Source of the DNA: Cellulosimicrobium terreum
Lineage (GTDB): Bacteria > Actinomycetota > Actinomycetes > Actinomycetales > Cellulomonadaceae
Length of the DNA stretch: 64,000 nucleotides
Reading direction: 5' to 3'
NCBI GenBank assembly: GCA_014803435.1
Contig: JACYFD010000002.1
Location: 62,001 to 126,000, forward strand
The first letter of the stretch is position 1, and every line of letters begins with the position of its first letter. Below the pieces are notes generated by a model. It searched no databases, was not told the DNA's origin, and saw only the letters and a program-made list of their open reading frames with translations. Shown here piece by piece: positions 39,659 through 47,899 of the stretch. The position numbers and the translations under genes were made by a program.

Positions 39659-41272
39659 ATGGTCGACCAGCAGGTGACCGTCGCGCCGGGGGCGCGCGTG
39701 ACCGACGACGACGTGCCGACCGCCGGCCGGACGCGGGGCATGGACCGCCCGACGGTGTTCGCGGCGGCCCTGCTCGTCGCCGTCGGGGGCCTCGTCTACG
39801 AGCTGATCCTCGGGACGGCGGCGTCGTACCTGTTCGGCGACTCGATCGTCGCGTTCTCCGTCGCGACCGGCCTGACGCTGTTCGGCATGGGCCTCGGCTC
39901 GCTGCTCGCGCCGCGCCTGGAGCGGGGGGCGGCGCTGAACTTCGTCCGCAACGAGCTGGTGCTGAGCCTGGTCGGCGGCACGTCGGTGCTGGTCCTGTTC
40001 TGGGCGTACGCCCAGACCGAGGTCTACTGGACGGTCTTCGTCCTGCTCTCCCTCCTGATCGGGACGGCGATCGGCGTGGAGATCCCCCTGCTCGTCGCGC
40101 TGATCAAGGAGCGCGGCGACGACGGGTCCGTGTCGGTGCTCTCGAAGGTGCTCGCGCTCGACTACTTCGGCGCGCTCGTCGCGTCGCTGCTCTTCCCGTT
40201 CCTGCTGCTCCCGACGCTCGGGCTCGTGCGCACAGCCTTCGCCGTCGCCGTGCTGAACGTCGGGGTCGCGCTGTTCATGCTGGCCCGGATGGGGCACCCG
40301 GCCCGGTGGACGGTGCTCACCTGGATGGCGCTCGCGGTGCTCGTCGTGGGCTTCGCGGCGTCGACGTGGCTCGAGACGTCCATCAGCGCGCGGATGTACC
40401 AGGACCCGGTCGTCGCGCAGGAGCAGAGCCGGTACCAGAAGATCGTCGTCACCGAGTACCAGGGCGACACGCGGCTGTACCTGAGCGACCAGCTCCAGTT
40501 CTCCTCCGTCGACGAGGCCCGGTACCACGAGACCCTCGCGCACGCGACGATGACGTCGGTGGCGGCCCCGGCGTCGGTCGCGATCCTCGGTGGCGGCGAC
40601 GGTCTCCTCGCGCGCGAGGTGCTCCGCTACGACTCCGTCCAGGACGTCACGCTCGTCGACCTCGACCCGGCGGTGACGGACCTCGCGCGCGACAACCGGT
40701 TGATCGCCGACCTCAACGAGCACGCGCTCGACGACGACCGCGTCGACGTCGTCAACGCCGACGCCTTCCGCTGGCTCGACGAGACGGACCAGACGTTCGA
40801 CGTCGTCCTCGTCGACCTCGTCGACCCGTCCACCGACCGTATCGCCAAGCTGTACTCGCAGGAGTTCTACGGGATGGTCGCCGCGCACCTGCGGCCGGGC
40901 GGTGCGTTCGCGACCCAGGCGACGTCGTCGTACTTCACGCCGAACGCGTTCTGGCAGGTCGTGGCGACCGCCGAGGCGGCCGGCCCGGACCGGACCGTCG
41001 TGCCGCTCAGCGTGAACGTCCCGTCGTTCGGCGAGTGGGGCTTCGTCCTGTCCCTGCCCGGTGCACCCCGCGGTGGCGTGCCCGACGCCGCTGCCGGGCT
41101 CTTCGCGCGCACGCCCCTCCCGTCCGGGCTGAGGTTCCACGACGCGACCTCGCTCGCCGCGACCACGCGCCTGCCGGCGGACAACCCGCGCCGCGACATG
41201 GCGCCGTCGACCCTGCTGTCCCCGGTCGTCCAGCGCACGTACCAGCAGGACATGCAGAGCTGGCGCTACTGA
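39659..41272 (+). CDS. speE: Membrane-anchored polyamine aminopropyltransferase
   Basis: A 537-residue protein, much longer than soluble spermidine synthase (about 290). The first 230 residues hold six to seven helices (AALLVAVGGLVYELILGTAA, GLTLFGMGLGSLLAP). The C-terminal catalytic domain begins near residue 255 (YQKIVVTEY, LYLSDQLQFSSVDEARYHE) and has ILGGGDGLLAREVL (Gly311 onwards), VTLVDLDPAVTDLA and VVLVDLVDPSTDR for binding decarboxylated S-adenosylmethionine and the acceptor amine. It moves an aminopropyl group; the acceptor could be putrescine or a membrane component. It closes the speD operon. Confidence 0.92.
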   Translation: MVDQQVTVAPGARVTDDDVPTAGRTRGMDRPTVFAAALLVAVGGLVYELILGTAASYLFGDSIVAFSVATGLTLFGMGLGSLLAPRLERGAALNFVRNELVLSLVGGTSVLVLFWAYAQTEVYWTVFVLLSLLIGTAIGVEIPLLVALIKERGDDGSVSVLSKVLALDYFGALVASLLFPFLLLPTLGLVRTAFAVAVLNVGVALFMLARMGHPARWTVLTWMALAVLVVGFAASTWLETSISARMYQDPVVAQEQSRYQKIVVTEYQGDTRLYLSDQLQFSSVDEARYHETLAHATMTSVAAPASVAILGGGDGLLAREVLRYDSVQDVTLVDLDPAVTDLARDNRLIADLNEHALDDDRVDVVNADAFRWLDETDQTFDVVLVDLVDPSTDRIAKLYSQEFYGMVAAHLRPGGAFATQATSSYFTPNAFWQVVATAEAAGPDRTVVPLSVNVPSFGEWGFVLSLPGAPRGGVPDAAAGLFARTPLPSGLRFHDATSLAATTRLPADNPRRDMAPSTLLSPVVQRTYQQDMQSWRY

Positions 41273-41284
41273 CCCTCGGCGGTG

Positions 41285-42283
41285 TCAGCCCAGGGCGGTG
41301 ACCGCCGCGAGGACGTCGAGCGCGGCGAACGGGTCGTCCGGCCGCTCGGGGTCGGGGCTGACCGGCGTGAGCACGACGCTCGACACGCCGTGCTCGCCGA
41401 GCAGCGCGAGCCGGTCGTGCACGTCCGACGGCGTGCCGGAGACGGTGAGCGCGTCGACCCAGGCGTCGGGGACGGCCTCGGCGAACGCCTCCGGCGACGC
41501 GCTCTCGCGGGCCAGCGCGCGCAGCTCGTCGGCGAACGGCAGCGGATCCACGTGCACGGCCCAGTCCGGCAGCGCGAGCACCGCGAGACCCGGTCGCGCG
41601 AGCGACCGGGCCAGCGCCGCGTCGTCGTGCACCACCCCGTGCGCGAACGCGACGACCCGGTGCTCGGGCGGCGCGCCGGCGCCGGCCGACGCGCGGCCGG
41701 CGTCGATCGACGCGCGCACGACCGCGAGATACTCGGGCGTCACCGGCATGTCGAGGATCGTGCCGTCGGCGACGCGTCCGGCCACCTCGAGCGAGCGCGG
41801 CCCGCGCACACCGAGGAGCACGGGCGGGGCGACCGACGGCGGGGCGTGCAGCGCGACGTCGTCGACCGTCACGTAGCGCCCCGACGTCCGGACCCGCTCG
41901 CCGTGCAGGAGCGACCGCACGGCCGCCGTCGTCTCCTCCAGCATCGCGAGCGGGCTCGCGGGCCACACCCCGATCTGGCGCATCCACGACGGCATGCCGT
42001 GCCCGAGCCCGAGCTGCAGGCGACCCGGGTGCAGCGCCGCCAGCGTCGCGGCCTCCATCGCGGCCGTCGACGGCGCGCGCGTCGCCGCGGGGAGGATGCC
42101 GATCCCCACGCCGATGTGCGCGGTCGTCGCGAGCACCGTCGCGGCCTGTGCGATCCCGCCGTGGAACGTGAGGTCCTCGACGACCCACACCTCGTCCAGC
42201 CCCACCTCCTCGGCGCGTCGCGCGAACGGCACGATGCGGTCGGCGGGCAGGGTGCGAGGGAGGATCACGCCGAGAGCAGTCAT
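41285..42283 (-). CDS. LLM class flavin-dependent oxidoreductase
   Basis: A 332-residue TIM-barrel enzyme of the luciferase-like monooxygenase superfamily, using FMN or F420. Typical segments are VWVVEDLTFHGG, IGVGIGILPAATRAPSTAA, LGLGHGMPSWMRQ and a C-terminal VSGTPSDVHDRLALLGEHGV. Oxygenase and F420 reductase members cannot be told apart here. The ATG at 42283 has no ribosome binding site but carries TACGGT six bases ahead. It converges with the speE gene, 12 bases between stops. Confidence 0.9.
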   Translation of the reverse strand: MTALGVILPRTLPADRIVPFARRAEEVGLDEVWVVEDLTFHGGIAQAATVLATTAHIGVGIGILPAATRAPSTAAMEAATLAALHPGRLQLGLGHGMPSWMRQIGVWPASPLAMLEETTAAVRSLLHGERVRTSGRYVTVDDVALHAPPSVAPPVLLGVRGPRSLEVAGRVADGTILDMPVTPEYLAVVRASIDAGRASAGAGAPPEHRVVAFAHGVVHDDAALARSLARPGLAVLALPDWAVHVDPLPFADELRALARESASPEAFAEAVPDAWVDALTVSGTPSDVHDRLALLGEHGVSSVVLTPVSPDPERPDDPFAALDVLAAVTALG

Positions 42284-42289
42284 GGCCCG

Positions 42290-42295
42290 ACCGTA
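42290..42295 (-). promoter_or_regulatory. Leaderless -10 element for the LLM oxidoreductase
   Basis: TACGGT on the minus strand with six bases (CGGGCC) before the ATG at 42283; the element lies only ten bases before the PhnB-like gene's stop at 42306, upstream in transcription. Confidence 0.5.
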
Positions 42296-42305
42296 GCGGG
42301 CAGGG

Positions 42306-42725
42306 TCAGGCGGCGGGGGCACCGGCGACGTTGACCATCCACACGGTCGCGAACCGGTCGGTCACCATGCCGAACTCGTCGCCCCACGGGGCGGTCTCGA
42401 TCCCCATGACGTCCCGGGCGCCGTCGGACAGCGCGGCGAACCAGGCGTGCAGCTGCTCGCGCTCGGCCGGGCCGCCGGACAGGGCGATCGTCCCGTGGGG
42501 CGGGGGCGGCGTCCCCGGCGGCACGTCCGAGGCCATGACCGCACCCACCTGCGGGATGTCGACCTGGGAGTGCATGACCTTCTTCGCCTGCTCGGGGTCG
42601 TCGACCGGCCCGACGGAGTCGTAGGTGTCGATCGCCGGCTCCGCGCCGAACACGGAGCCGTAGAACCCGATGGCCTCTCGCGCGTCGCCGTCGAAGGTCA
42701 GGTAGGGGCTGATCTGCACGGACAT
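42306..42725 (-). CDS. PhnB-like VOC family protein
   Basis: A 139-residue VOC protein of the PhnB/3-demethylubiquinone type: SPYLTFDGDAREAIGFYGSV at the start, an acidic middle, VMASDVPPG, HGTIALSGGPAERE and the C-terminal WGDEFGMVTDRFATVWMVN. Roles in this group are mostly unproven. GAGAGGA precedes the ATG at 42725. It lies upstream of the LLM gene on the same strand with 22 bases between them. Confidence 0.88.
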   Translation of the reverse strand: MSVQISPYLTFDGDAREAIGFYGSVFGAEPAIDTYDSVGPVDDPEQAKKVMHSQVDIPQVGAVMASDVPPGTPPPPHGTIALSGGPAEREQLHAWFAALSDGARDVMGIETAPWGDEFGMVTDRFATVWMVNVAGAPAA

Positions 42726-42832
42726 GATCGTGTCCTCTCGGTGGTGCCGTCGGTGTCGTCGGTAGGGACCGACGTCGAGCCACGAACTCATCGTCGGGCG
42801 GAAAAGTCCGGGCGTCCCGGGCGCCGTCGGCC

Positions 42833-42838
42833 TATCGT
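42833..42838 (+). promoter_or_regulatory. Leaderless -10 element for the serine hydrolase
   Basis: TATCGT followed by six bases (CGACGG) and the ATG at 42845; no ribosome binding site. Confidence 0.5.
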
Positions 42839-42844
42839 CGACGG

Positions 42845-44023
42845 ATGGTCCCCGACGTCGTGCCCCTCGCGCCCGAGCGCCTCACCGCGCTCGACGCACA
42901 CCTGCGCGCGGCCGCGGAGGCGGACGAGTTCTCCGGCGTCGTGCGGATCGAGCAGCACGGCGAGGAGGTCTTCGAGCGGGCCTACGGCGTCGCGTCGCGA
43001 CGCTGGGACGTGCCCGTCCGCACGACGACACGGTTCGACGTCGCGTCCGTGACCAAGCTCTTCACGGCTGTCGCGGTGCTCCAGCTCGTCGGCGAGGGCC
43101 GGCTCGGGCTCGACGACCGTGTCCACGACCACGTCGACCTCGCGGGCACGAGGATCCCGCGCGAGGTGACGGTCCGGCACCTGCTCACGCACTCGTCGGG
43201 CATCGCGGACGACGCCGACGAGGAGGCCGGCGAGTCGTACGAGGCCCTGTGGGTCGACCGGCCGACCTACTCGGTGACGCGCACGGCGGACTTCCTCCCG
43301 GGGTTCGTCCACAAGGAGCCGAACTTCCCGCCGGGAGAGGGCTGCCGGTACTGCAACGTGGGCTTCGTCCTCGCGGGACTCGTGCTGGAGAACGTCACCG
43401 GCACCACCTACCGCGACCGCGTCCGCGAGCACGTCTTCGCCCGGGCGGGCATGGCCGACTCGGGCTTCTTCCGCATGGACGAAGCCGTGCCCGACGTCGC
43501 GGAGGGCTGGGAGCCGGTGCACGACGACGAGCGCGTCACCGGGTGGCGGCAGAACATCTTCTCCTACCCGCCCGTCGGCTCGCCCGACGGCGGCGCGCAC
43601 GTCACCGCCGCCGACCTGGCCCGGTTCTGGACCGCGGTCCGCGACGGCGTCCTGCTCCCGCCGGACCTGACGCGCGCGTTCCTCACGCCCCAGGTCCACC
43701 ACGACGACGGCGACACCGACGAGACGGACGAGAAGACCGGTGAGGGCCTCCCGCCCGGGTCGCGGACGGCCGAGGTCCGCTACGGGTTCGGGATCGAGTT
43801 CGAGCTCCTCGCCGACGGGGGCGTGCGCTCGGCGTACAAGGAGGGCATCAACACCGGGTCGAGCGCGATGCTCCGCCACTACCCCGACGGCACCGACGCG
43901 TCCGCACCGGGCACGACGGTCGTCGTCGTGTCCAACCTCGAGGGCGGCGCCTGGGAGCCGGTGCGCTACCTCGACACCCTGGTTGTCAGCGCCGCACGGG
44001 TCCAGGGCCCGGCCCAGCGCTGA
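42845..44023 (+). CDS. Serine hydrolase (beta-lactamase/class C PBP-like)
   Basis: A 392-residue enzyme of the beta-lactamase family. The SxxK nucleophile is Ser68-Val-Thr-Lys71 in DVASVTKLFTAVAVLQL; the Tyr of the YxN motif is Tyr169 in CRYCNVGFVLAGLV. VRHLLTHSSGI is the usual loop between. No signal peptide is seen, so it is probably cytoplasmic and an esterase or peptidase rather than a drug-resistance enzyme. An acidic segment (DDGDTDETDEKTGE) sits near residue 290. It is transcribed without a leader and followed by a group of short repeats. Confidence 0.92.
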   Translation: MVPDVVPLAPERLTALDAHLRAAAEADEFSGVVRIEQHGEEVFERAYGVASRRWDVPVRTTTRFDVASVTKLFTAVAVLQLVGEGRLGLDDRVHDHVDLAGTRIPREVTVRHLLTHSSGIADDADEEAGESYEALWVDRPTYSVTRTADFLPGFVHKEPNFPPGEGCRYCNVGFVLAGLVLENVTGTTYRDRVREHVFARAGMADSGFFRMDEAVPDVAEGWEPVHDDERVTGWRQNIFSYPPVGSPDGGAHVTAADLARFWTAVRDGVLLPPDLTRAFLTPQVHHDDGDTDETDEKTGEGLPPGSRTAEVRYGFGIEFELLADGGVRSAYKEGINTGSSAMLRHYPDGTDASAPGTTVVVVSNLEGGAWEPVRYLDTLVVSAARVQGPAQR

Positions 44024-44090
44024 CAGCTCTCCGCGCCTGCAAACTGACAGCGCTCCACCGGTGTCGGGACCCGTGGCGTGCTGACAGCTC
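43985..44090. repeat. CTGACAGC repeats and an inverted repeat at the end of the serine hydrolase gene
   Basis: CTGACAGC occurs at 44020-44027, 44044-44051 and 44081-44088, and GTCAGCGC at 43985-43992 is the exact complement of GCGCTGAC at 44018-44025. The group spans the gene's end and the gap to the convergent DUF1905 gene. The inverted pair may help terminate transcription. Confidence 0.4.
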
Positions 44091-44093
44091 GGT

Positions 44094-44447
44094 TCAGCGC
44101 AGCGACCCGACCGCCTTGTCGACCCGCCGCGCCGCCGCGAGGTCGTCCGGCACGTCGACGGTCCGTGGCGCGTCGTCCACCTCGACGTCGATCTCCACCT
44201 CGTCCCCGGCCGCGACCCCCGCCGCCTCGCGGTTCGCGGCGCTCAGCGAGATGACGAACTGCCCGCCGTAGAACACGAGCGAGGACCGGTAGGAGTGCCC
44301 GTCGGTCCCGCCGGGCCGACCTGGCCCGGCGAACGTCACGCGGACGGGGAACGTGCGCCCCCGCCCGAACGACAGGGCGACGTCCTCCGGGATCGGCAGC
44401 CCCGTCGTCGTCCCGCCGCCTGCCTCCACGGTCGTGGTGATGCGCAT
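44094..44447 (-). CDS. DUF1905 domain protein
   Basis: A 117-residue beta-barrel-type small protein of the DUF1905 family: TTGLPIPEDVALSFGRGRTF, HSYRSSLVFYGGQFVISLSA, NREAAGVAAGDEVEIDVEVD and a closing VDVPDDLAAARR. Many relatives carry a further YdeI-type C-terminal region that is missing here, so this is the short form or a shortened gene. AGGAGGAG precedes the ATG at 44447. Function is unknown. Confidence 0.87.
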   Translation of the reverse strand: MRITTTVEAGGGTTTGLPIPEDVALSFGRGRTFPVRVTFAGPGRPGGTDGHSYRSSLVFYGGQFVISLSAANREAAGVAAGDEVEIDVEVDDAPRTVDVPDDLAAARRVDKAVGSLR

Positions 44448-44545
44448 GTCTCCTCCTGGTTGTTCGGACCTGCCCACGAGACCTCCACACCGTCTCGAAC
44501 TCATCGGCGCCGACGCTCCGCCATGGTCGCCTAGGCTCGACGACC

Positions 44546-45283
44546 GTGCATCCAGGACTCCTCGCCGCCTCCTCGCCGGCACTGTCGGCCGTGCTGCCGA
44601 CCGCACCGGCGCAGGAGCCCGCGCTCGACGGCGTCGCCGGCTGGGCGGTGAACCTCATGGAGACGCTCGGGCCCGTCGGTGCCGCGGTGGCGATCGCTCT
44701 CGAGAACCTCTTCCCGCCGCTGCCGAGCGAGATCATCCTGCCGCTCGCGGGCTTCACCGCGAGCCAGGGGAGCTTCGGCCTCGTCGAGGCGATCGTGTGG
44801 ACGACCGGCGGTTCGGTCGTGGGCGCGCTCGCCCTGTACGCGATCGGCGCGCTCGTCGGTCGCGAGCGCACGCGCTGGCTCGCGGAGCGCATCCCGCTCG
44901 TCAAGGTCGCGGACGTGGACCGCACGGAGCAGTTCTTCCTGCGGCACGGCGGGGCGACGGTGTTCTTCGGCCGGTTCGTCCCGATCTTCCGCAGCCTCAT
45001 CTCCATCCCGGCAGGCGTCGAACGCATGCCGGTGTGGAAGTTCACCGCGCTGAGCGCGGCGGGCAGCGCGGTCTGGAACACGATCTTCGTCTGCGCGGGG
45101 TACTACCTCGGTGAGCAGTGGCACGTGGTCGAGGAGTACGCGGGACTGTTCCAGCTCGCGGTGATCGCGGTCGTGGGGATCGCCGTGGTCTGGTTCGTCG
45201 TGACCCGCGTGTGGCGGTGGGTGCACGACGCCGAGCGCCCGGCCCACGCCCGACCGCGCGGTGCCGCTCCCGACGCGGACTGA
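44546..45283 (+). CDS. DedA family membrane protein
   Basis: A 245-residue DedA/SNARE-associated protein. Family motifs are ALENLFPPLPSEIILPLAGF, FGRFVPIFRSLISIPAGVERM and the following helix with FTALSAAGSAVWNTIFVCAG. DedA proteins act as flippases for undecaprenyl phosphate or phospholipids. The GTG start has no ribosome binding site; TAGGCT ends eight bases ahead, suggesting a very short leader. It comes before an aminoacyl-lipid transferase gene, which also works on membrane lipids. Confidence 0.93.
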   Translation: MHPGLLAASSPALSAVLPTAPAQEPALDGVAGWAVNLMETLGPVGAAVAIALENLFPPLPSEIILPLAGFTASQGSFGLVEAIVWTTGGSVVGALALYAIGALVGRERTRWLAERIPLVKVADVDRTEQFFLRHGGATVFFGRFVPIFRSLISIPAGVERMPVWKFTALSAAGSAVWNTIFVCAGYYLGEQWHVVEEYAGLFQLAVIAVVGIAVVWFVVTRVWRWVHDAERPAHARPRGAAPDAD

Positions 45284-45328
45284 CCGACCCGCGCTGCGGT
45301 GGGCGGGCATCTCGCCGATGATCGGGGA

Positions 45329-46987
45329 GTGACAGCCACCTCGCTCCTCGACGCGCAGCGACGCCGGGTGCGCGTGCGCGTCATCGCGTCGCGCGTCGTC
45401 CTCGCCCTGGGGATCCTCGGCATCGTCGCGGTGCTGGTCCGCGGCCTGTGGACGGACCTGACGCTCTACCGCGACGTCGTGCCGGGGCTGCTGCCCGGGA
45501 CCGCGTCGACGACGCTCGTCGTCGACTCGGTCGTGCTGCTGCTCATGGCGCGCGGCCTGCGTCGCGGGCACCGCCTCGCCTGGATCGTCACGGTCGTCGT
45601 GCTCGGGCTCACGGCGGGCACGCACACGGCGCGCGGGGTCGACGTGCTGCCGTCCGTCGTGGTCCTCGCCGCCGCGGTGTGGCTCGCGGCGTGCTGGCGC
45701 TCGTTCCCCGTGCTGCCGACCCGTCGGGCGGTCCGCCGGGCGGGGCTGCTGCTCCTGCTCCTCGTCGTCGCCTGGGTCCTCGCGATCGCCGCGCTCGTCG
45801 TCGTGGTCCTGCGTTCCGACGACCCGGAGAGCGCGCTCGACAGCGACCTCGTCACGGCGGTGGCCGGGGTGTCGACGGCCCTCGACCTCGTCGTCCTCGT
45901 GCTCGTGCTGTGGTGGCTCGGCTCGCCGCGCGAGGTGCGCCGGCTCGGCCCCGCGGAGCGCCGGGAGGAGCGGGAGCGGGCGCGCGCCGTCGTGCAGCGG
46001 TACGGGGGCGGCACGCTCGACTACTTCGCGCTGCGCGACGACAAGGACTGGTTCTTCGTGGGGCGCAGCGTGGTGGCGCACTCGGTGCGCGGCGGCGTGT
46101 GCCTCGTCTCGCCGGACCCGATCGGACCGGTCGAGGAGCGCGAGACGGTGTGGGCCGAGATGGTGGACCACGCGGCGACGCAGGGCTGGTCGCTCGCGGT
46201 CGTGGCCGCGGCCGAGGACTGGCTGCCCGTCTACGAGCGCAGCGGCCTGCACGCCGTCTACCTGGGCGACGAGGCGACGGTCGACTGCACGACGTTCACC
46301 CTCTCCGGACACGACCACAAGTCGCTCCGGCAGGCGGTCAACCGCGTCGCGCGCACGGGGTACACGACGACGTTCCACGACCCCACGACCATCGAGCCGG
46401 ACCTGCGCGACCAGATCCTCGCGATGAGCGACGAGTCGCGGCGCGGCGAGGACGAGCGCGGCTTCTCGATGACGCTCTCGCGCCTCTTCGACCCCGCGGA
46501 CACGGGCCTCGCGATGTCCGTCACGCGCGACGCCGACGGCCGGGTCGACGCGTTCTGCCAGTGGGTCCCGGCGGGTGCGATCGAGGGCTGGTCGCTCGAC
46601 GTCATGCGCCGCCGCACCGACGCCGAGGGCATCCCCAACGGCCTGATCGACGCGACCGTCGTCGCCACGATCGACCACCTGGCCACGACCGGCCGGCGCG
46701 GGCTCGGCCTGAACTTCGCCGTCATGCGCGAGGTGCTCGAGGGCGGACGCGACGGGCGCGTCGACCAGCTCGCGCGGCCCGTCCTGCAGCGGCTCTCCGA
46801 GGGGACGCAGATGGCGACCCTCGGCTCGTTCAACGACAAGTTCGACCCGACCTGGGTGTCGCGCTACGTCCTGCTCGACTCCGCCGAGCTCGCCGCCACG
46901 CAGGCGCTCGTCGTCGCGGGCGCCGAGGGCGTCACGGAGATCCCCGTCATCGGCCGCTTCCTGCGCGGCGTGGGCACGGCGTCGTGA
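45329..46987 (+). CDS. LysX/MprF-like phosphatidylglycerol aminoacyltransferase (DUF2156)
   Basis: A 552-residue protein. Five to six helices occupy the first 210 residues, followed by the DUF2156 acyltransferase fold: DYFALRDDKDWFFVGRSVVA, GGVCLVSPDPIGP, KSLRQAVNRVARTGYTT, DAFCQWVPAGAIEGWSLDVM and SFNDKFDPTWVSRYV. MprF and LysX transfer lysine or alanine from tRNA to phosphatidylglycerol, reducing the negative charge of the membrane. The GTG start has GGGGA only; GATGAT lies six bases ahead, a possible leaderless -10. The next gene overlaps by four bases. Confidence 0.9.
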   Translation: MTATSLLDAQRRRVRVRVIASRVVLALGILGIVAVLVRGLWTDLTLYRDVVPGLLPGTASTTLVVDSVVLLLMARGLRRGHRLAWIVTVVVLGLTAGTHTARGVDVLPSVVVLAAAVWLAACWRSFPVLPTRRAVRRAGLLLLLLVVAWVLAIAALVVVVLRSDDPESALDSDLVTAVAGVSTALDLVVLVLVLWWLGSPREVRRLGPAERREERERARAVVQRYGGGTLDYFALRDDKDWFFVGRSVVAHSVRGGVCLVSPDPIGPVEERETVWAEMVDHAATQGWSLAVVAAAEDWLPVYERSGLHAVYLGDEATVDCTTFTLSGHDHKSLRQAVNRVARTGYTTTFHDPTTIEPDLRDQILAMSDESRRGEDERGFSMTLSRLFDPADTGLAMSVTRDADGRVDAFCQWVPAGAIEGWSLDVMRRRTDAEGIPNGLIDATVVATIDHLATTGRRGLGLNFAVMREVLEGGRDGRVDQLARPVLQRLSEGTQMATLGSFNDKFDPTWVSRYVLLDSAELAATQALVVAGAEGVTEIPVIGRFLRGVGTAS

Positions 46988-47802
46988 TCCTGTCCGTCGC
47001 GGCCGCGGTGGGTGCCGCCGTCGCGTACGCGGTGAGCACGATCATGCAGGCCGTCGCGACCCGGCGGACGCACGGCCTCGCGGTGGTGCGGCACCCGCTC
47101 GTCATCGGCGGTCTCGCGCTCGACGGGGTCGCGTTCCTGCTGTCCCTCCTCGCGCTGGACCACCTCCCGCTGTTCGTCGTCCAGGCGATCGTCGCGTCGT
47201 CGCTCGTGGGCGTCGTGGTGCTGGCGCGCGTGGTGCTCCACGCGACGCTGCGGCGCACGGACCTGGTGTCGATCGGGGTCGTCGTCGGCGCGCTCGTCGT
47301 GCTGGCGCTCGCGGCCGGCGAGCAGCCCGCGTCGGCGCCGCCCGCGAGCTTCACCGTCTGGACCGTCGCGGTCTCGCTGGTGCTCGTCGCCGCGGTCGCG
47401 CTGGCCTACCGCCGCGGGCACCCGATCCTGCTGGCCCTGCTCGGCGGGCTCGGCTACTCCGTCGCGGCGATCGCGGCGCGCGCCGCGCACGCGTCGGGCG
47501 ACATCCTCGACACGGTCCTGCAGCCGCTCGCGATCGCGATCGTCGCCGCGGGCGCGGCAGGGGTCCTCGGCTACCTGCGCGCGCTCGAGAAGGGCGGCGT
47601 CGGCTCCGTCGCGGCGACCGTCTCCGTCGTGGAGGTCCTCGTGCCGGGTGCCGTCGGGCTGCTCGTGCTCGGCGACGTCGTGCGCGACGGGTGGGCGCTT
47701 CCCGCCGTCGTCGCGACGGTGCTCGCCGTCGCCGGGTGCGTCGTGCTCGCGACCAGCCCGGCCAACGCCGCGGCGGAGGAACCGAGCCCCGTTCCCGCGT
47801 AG
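46984..47802 (+). CDS. DMT superfamily (EamA/NIPA-like) transporter
   Basis: A 272-residue membrane protein with nine to ten helices, e.g. AAAVGAAVAYAVSTIMQAVA, GGLALDGVAFLLSLLALDHL and ASSLVGVVVLARVVL. The shape fits DMT permeases near the Mg2+-transporter-like NIPA branch. Because its GTG overlaps the stop of the lipid aminoacyltransferase gene, it may flip the modified lipid or export a related molecule, but that is inference from position only. An inverted-repeat region follows. Confidence 0.85.
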   Translation: MILSVAAAVGAAVAYAVSTIMQAVATRRTHGLAVVRHPLVIGGLALDGVAFLLSLLALDHLPLFVVQAIVASSLVGVVVLARVVLHATLRRTDLVSIGVVVGALVVLALAAGEQPASAPPASFTVWTVAVSLVLVAAVALAYRRGHPILLALLGGLGYSVAAIAARAAHASGDILDTVLQPLAIAIVAAGAAGVLGYLRALEKGGVGSVAATVSVVEVLVPGAVGLLVLGDVVRDGWALPAVVATVLAVAGCVVLATSPANAAAEEPSPVPA

Positions 47803-47830
47803 CGCGCGAGATCGGTACATCGTCGCGTGG

Positions 47831-47869
47831 TCGGCAGCTCGACGTGCCGAGCTCGGACCGAGCTGCCGA
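47831..47869. terminator. Nested inverted repeats after the DMT gene
   Basis: TCGGCAGCTCG (47831-47841) is mirrored exactly at 47859-47869 and encloses the palindrome CCGAGCTCGG (47847-47856). The element lies 28 bases beyond the DMT stop and just ahead of the next promoter, so it may end that transcript; no T run follows. Confidence 0.5.
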
Positions 47870-47887
47870 TCTCGCTCGGACGACTCC

Positions 47888-47893
47888 TACCCT
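47888..47893 (+). promoter_or_regulatory. Leaderless -10 element for the MalY-like gene
   Basis: TACCCT followed by GGGTGC and the ATG at 47900; no ribosome binding site. Confidence 0.5.
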
Positions 47894-47899
47894 GGGTGC

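Noticed and set aside
42845-44023. Beta-lactamase giving drug resistance
   Set aside because: Has SxxK and YxN motifs but no signal peptide and no lactamase-specific KTG box evident, so a generic serine hydrolase is the safer call.
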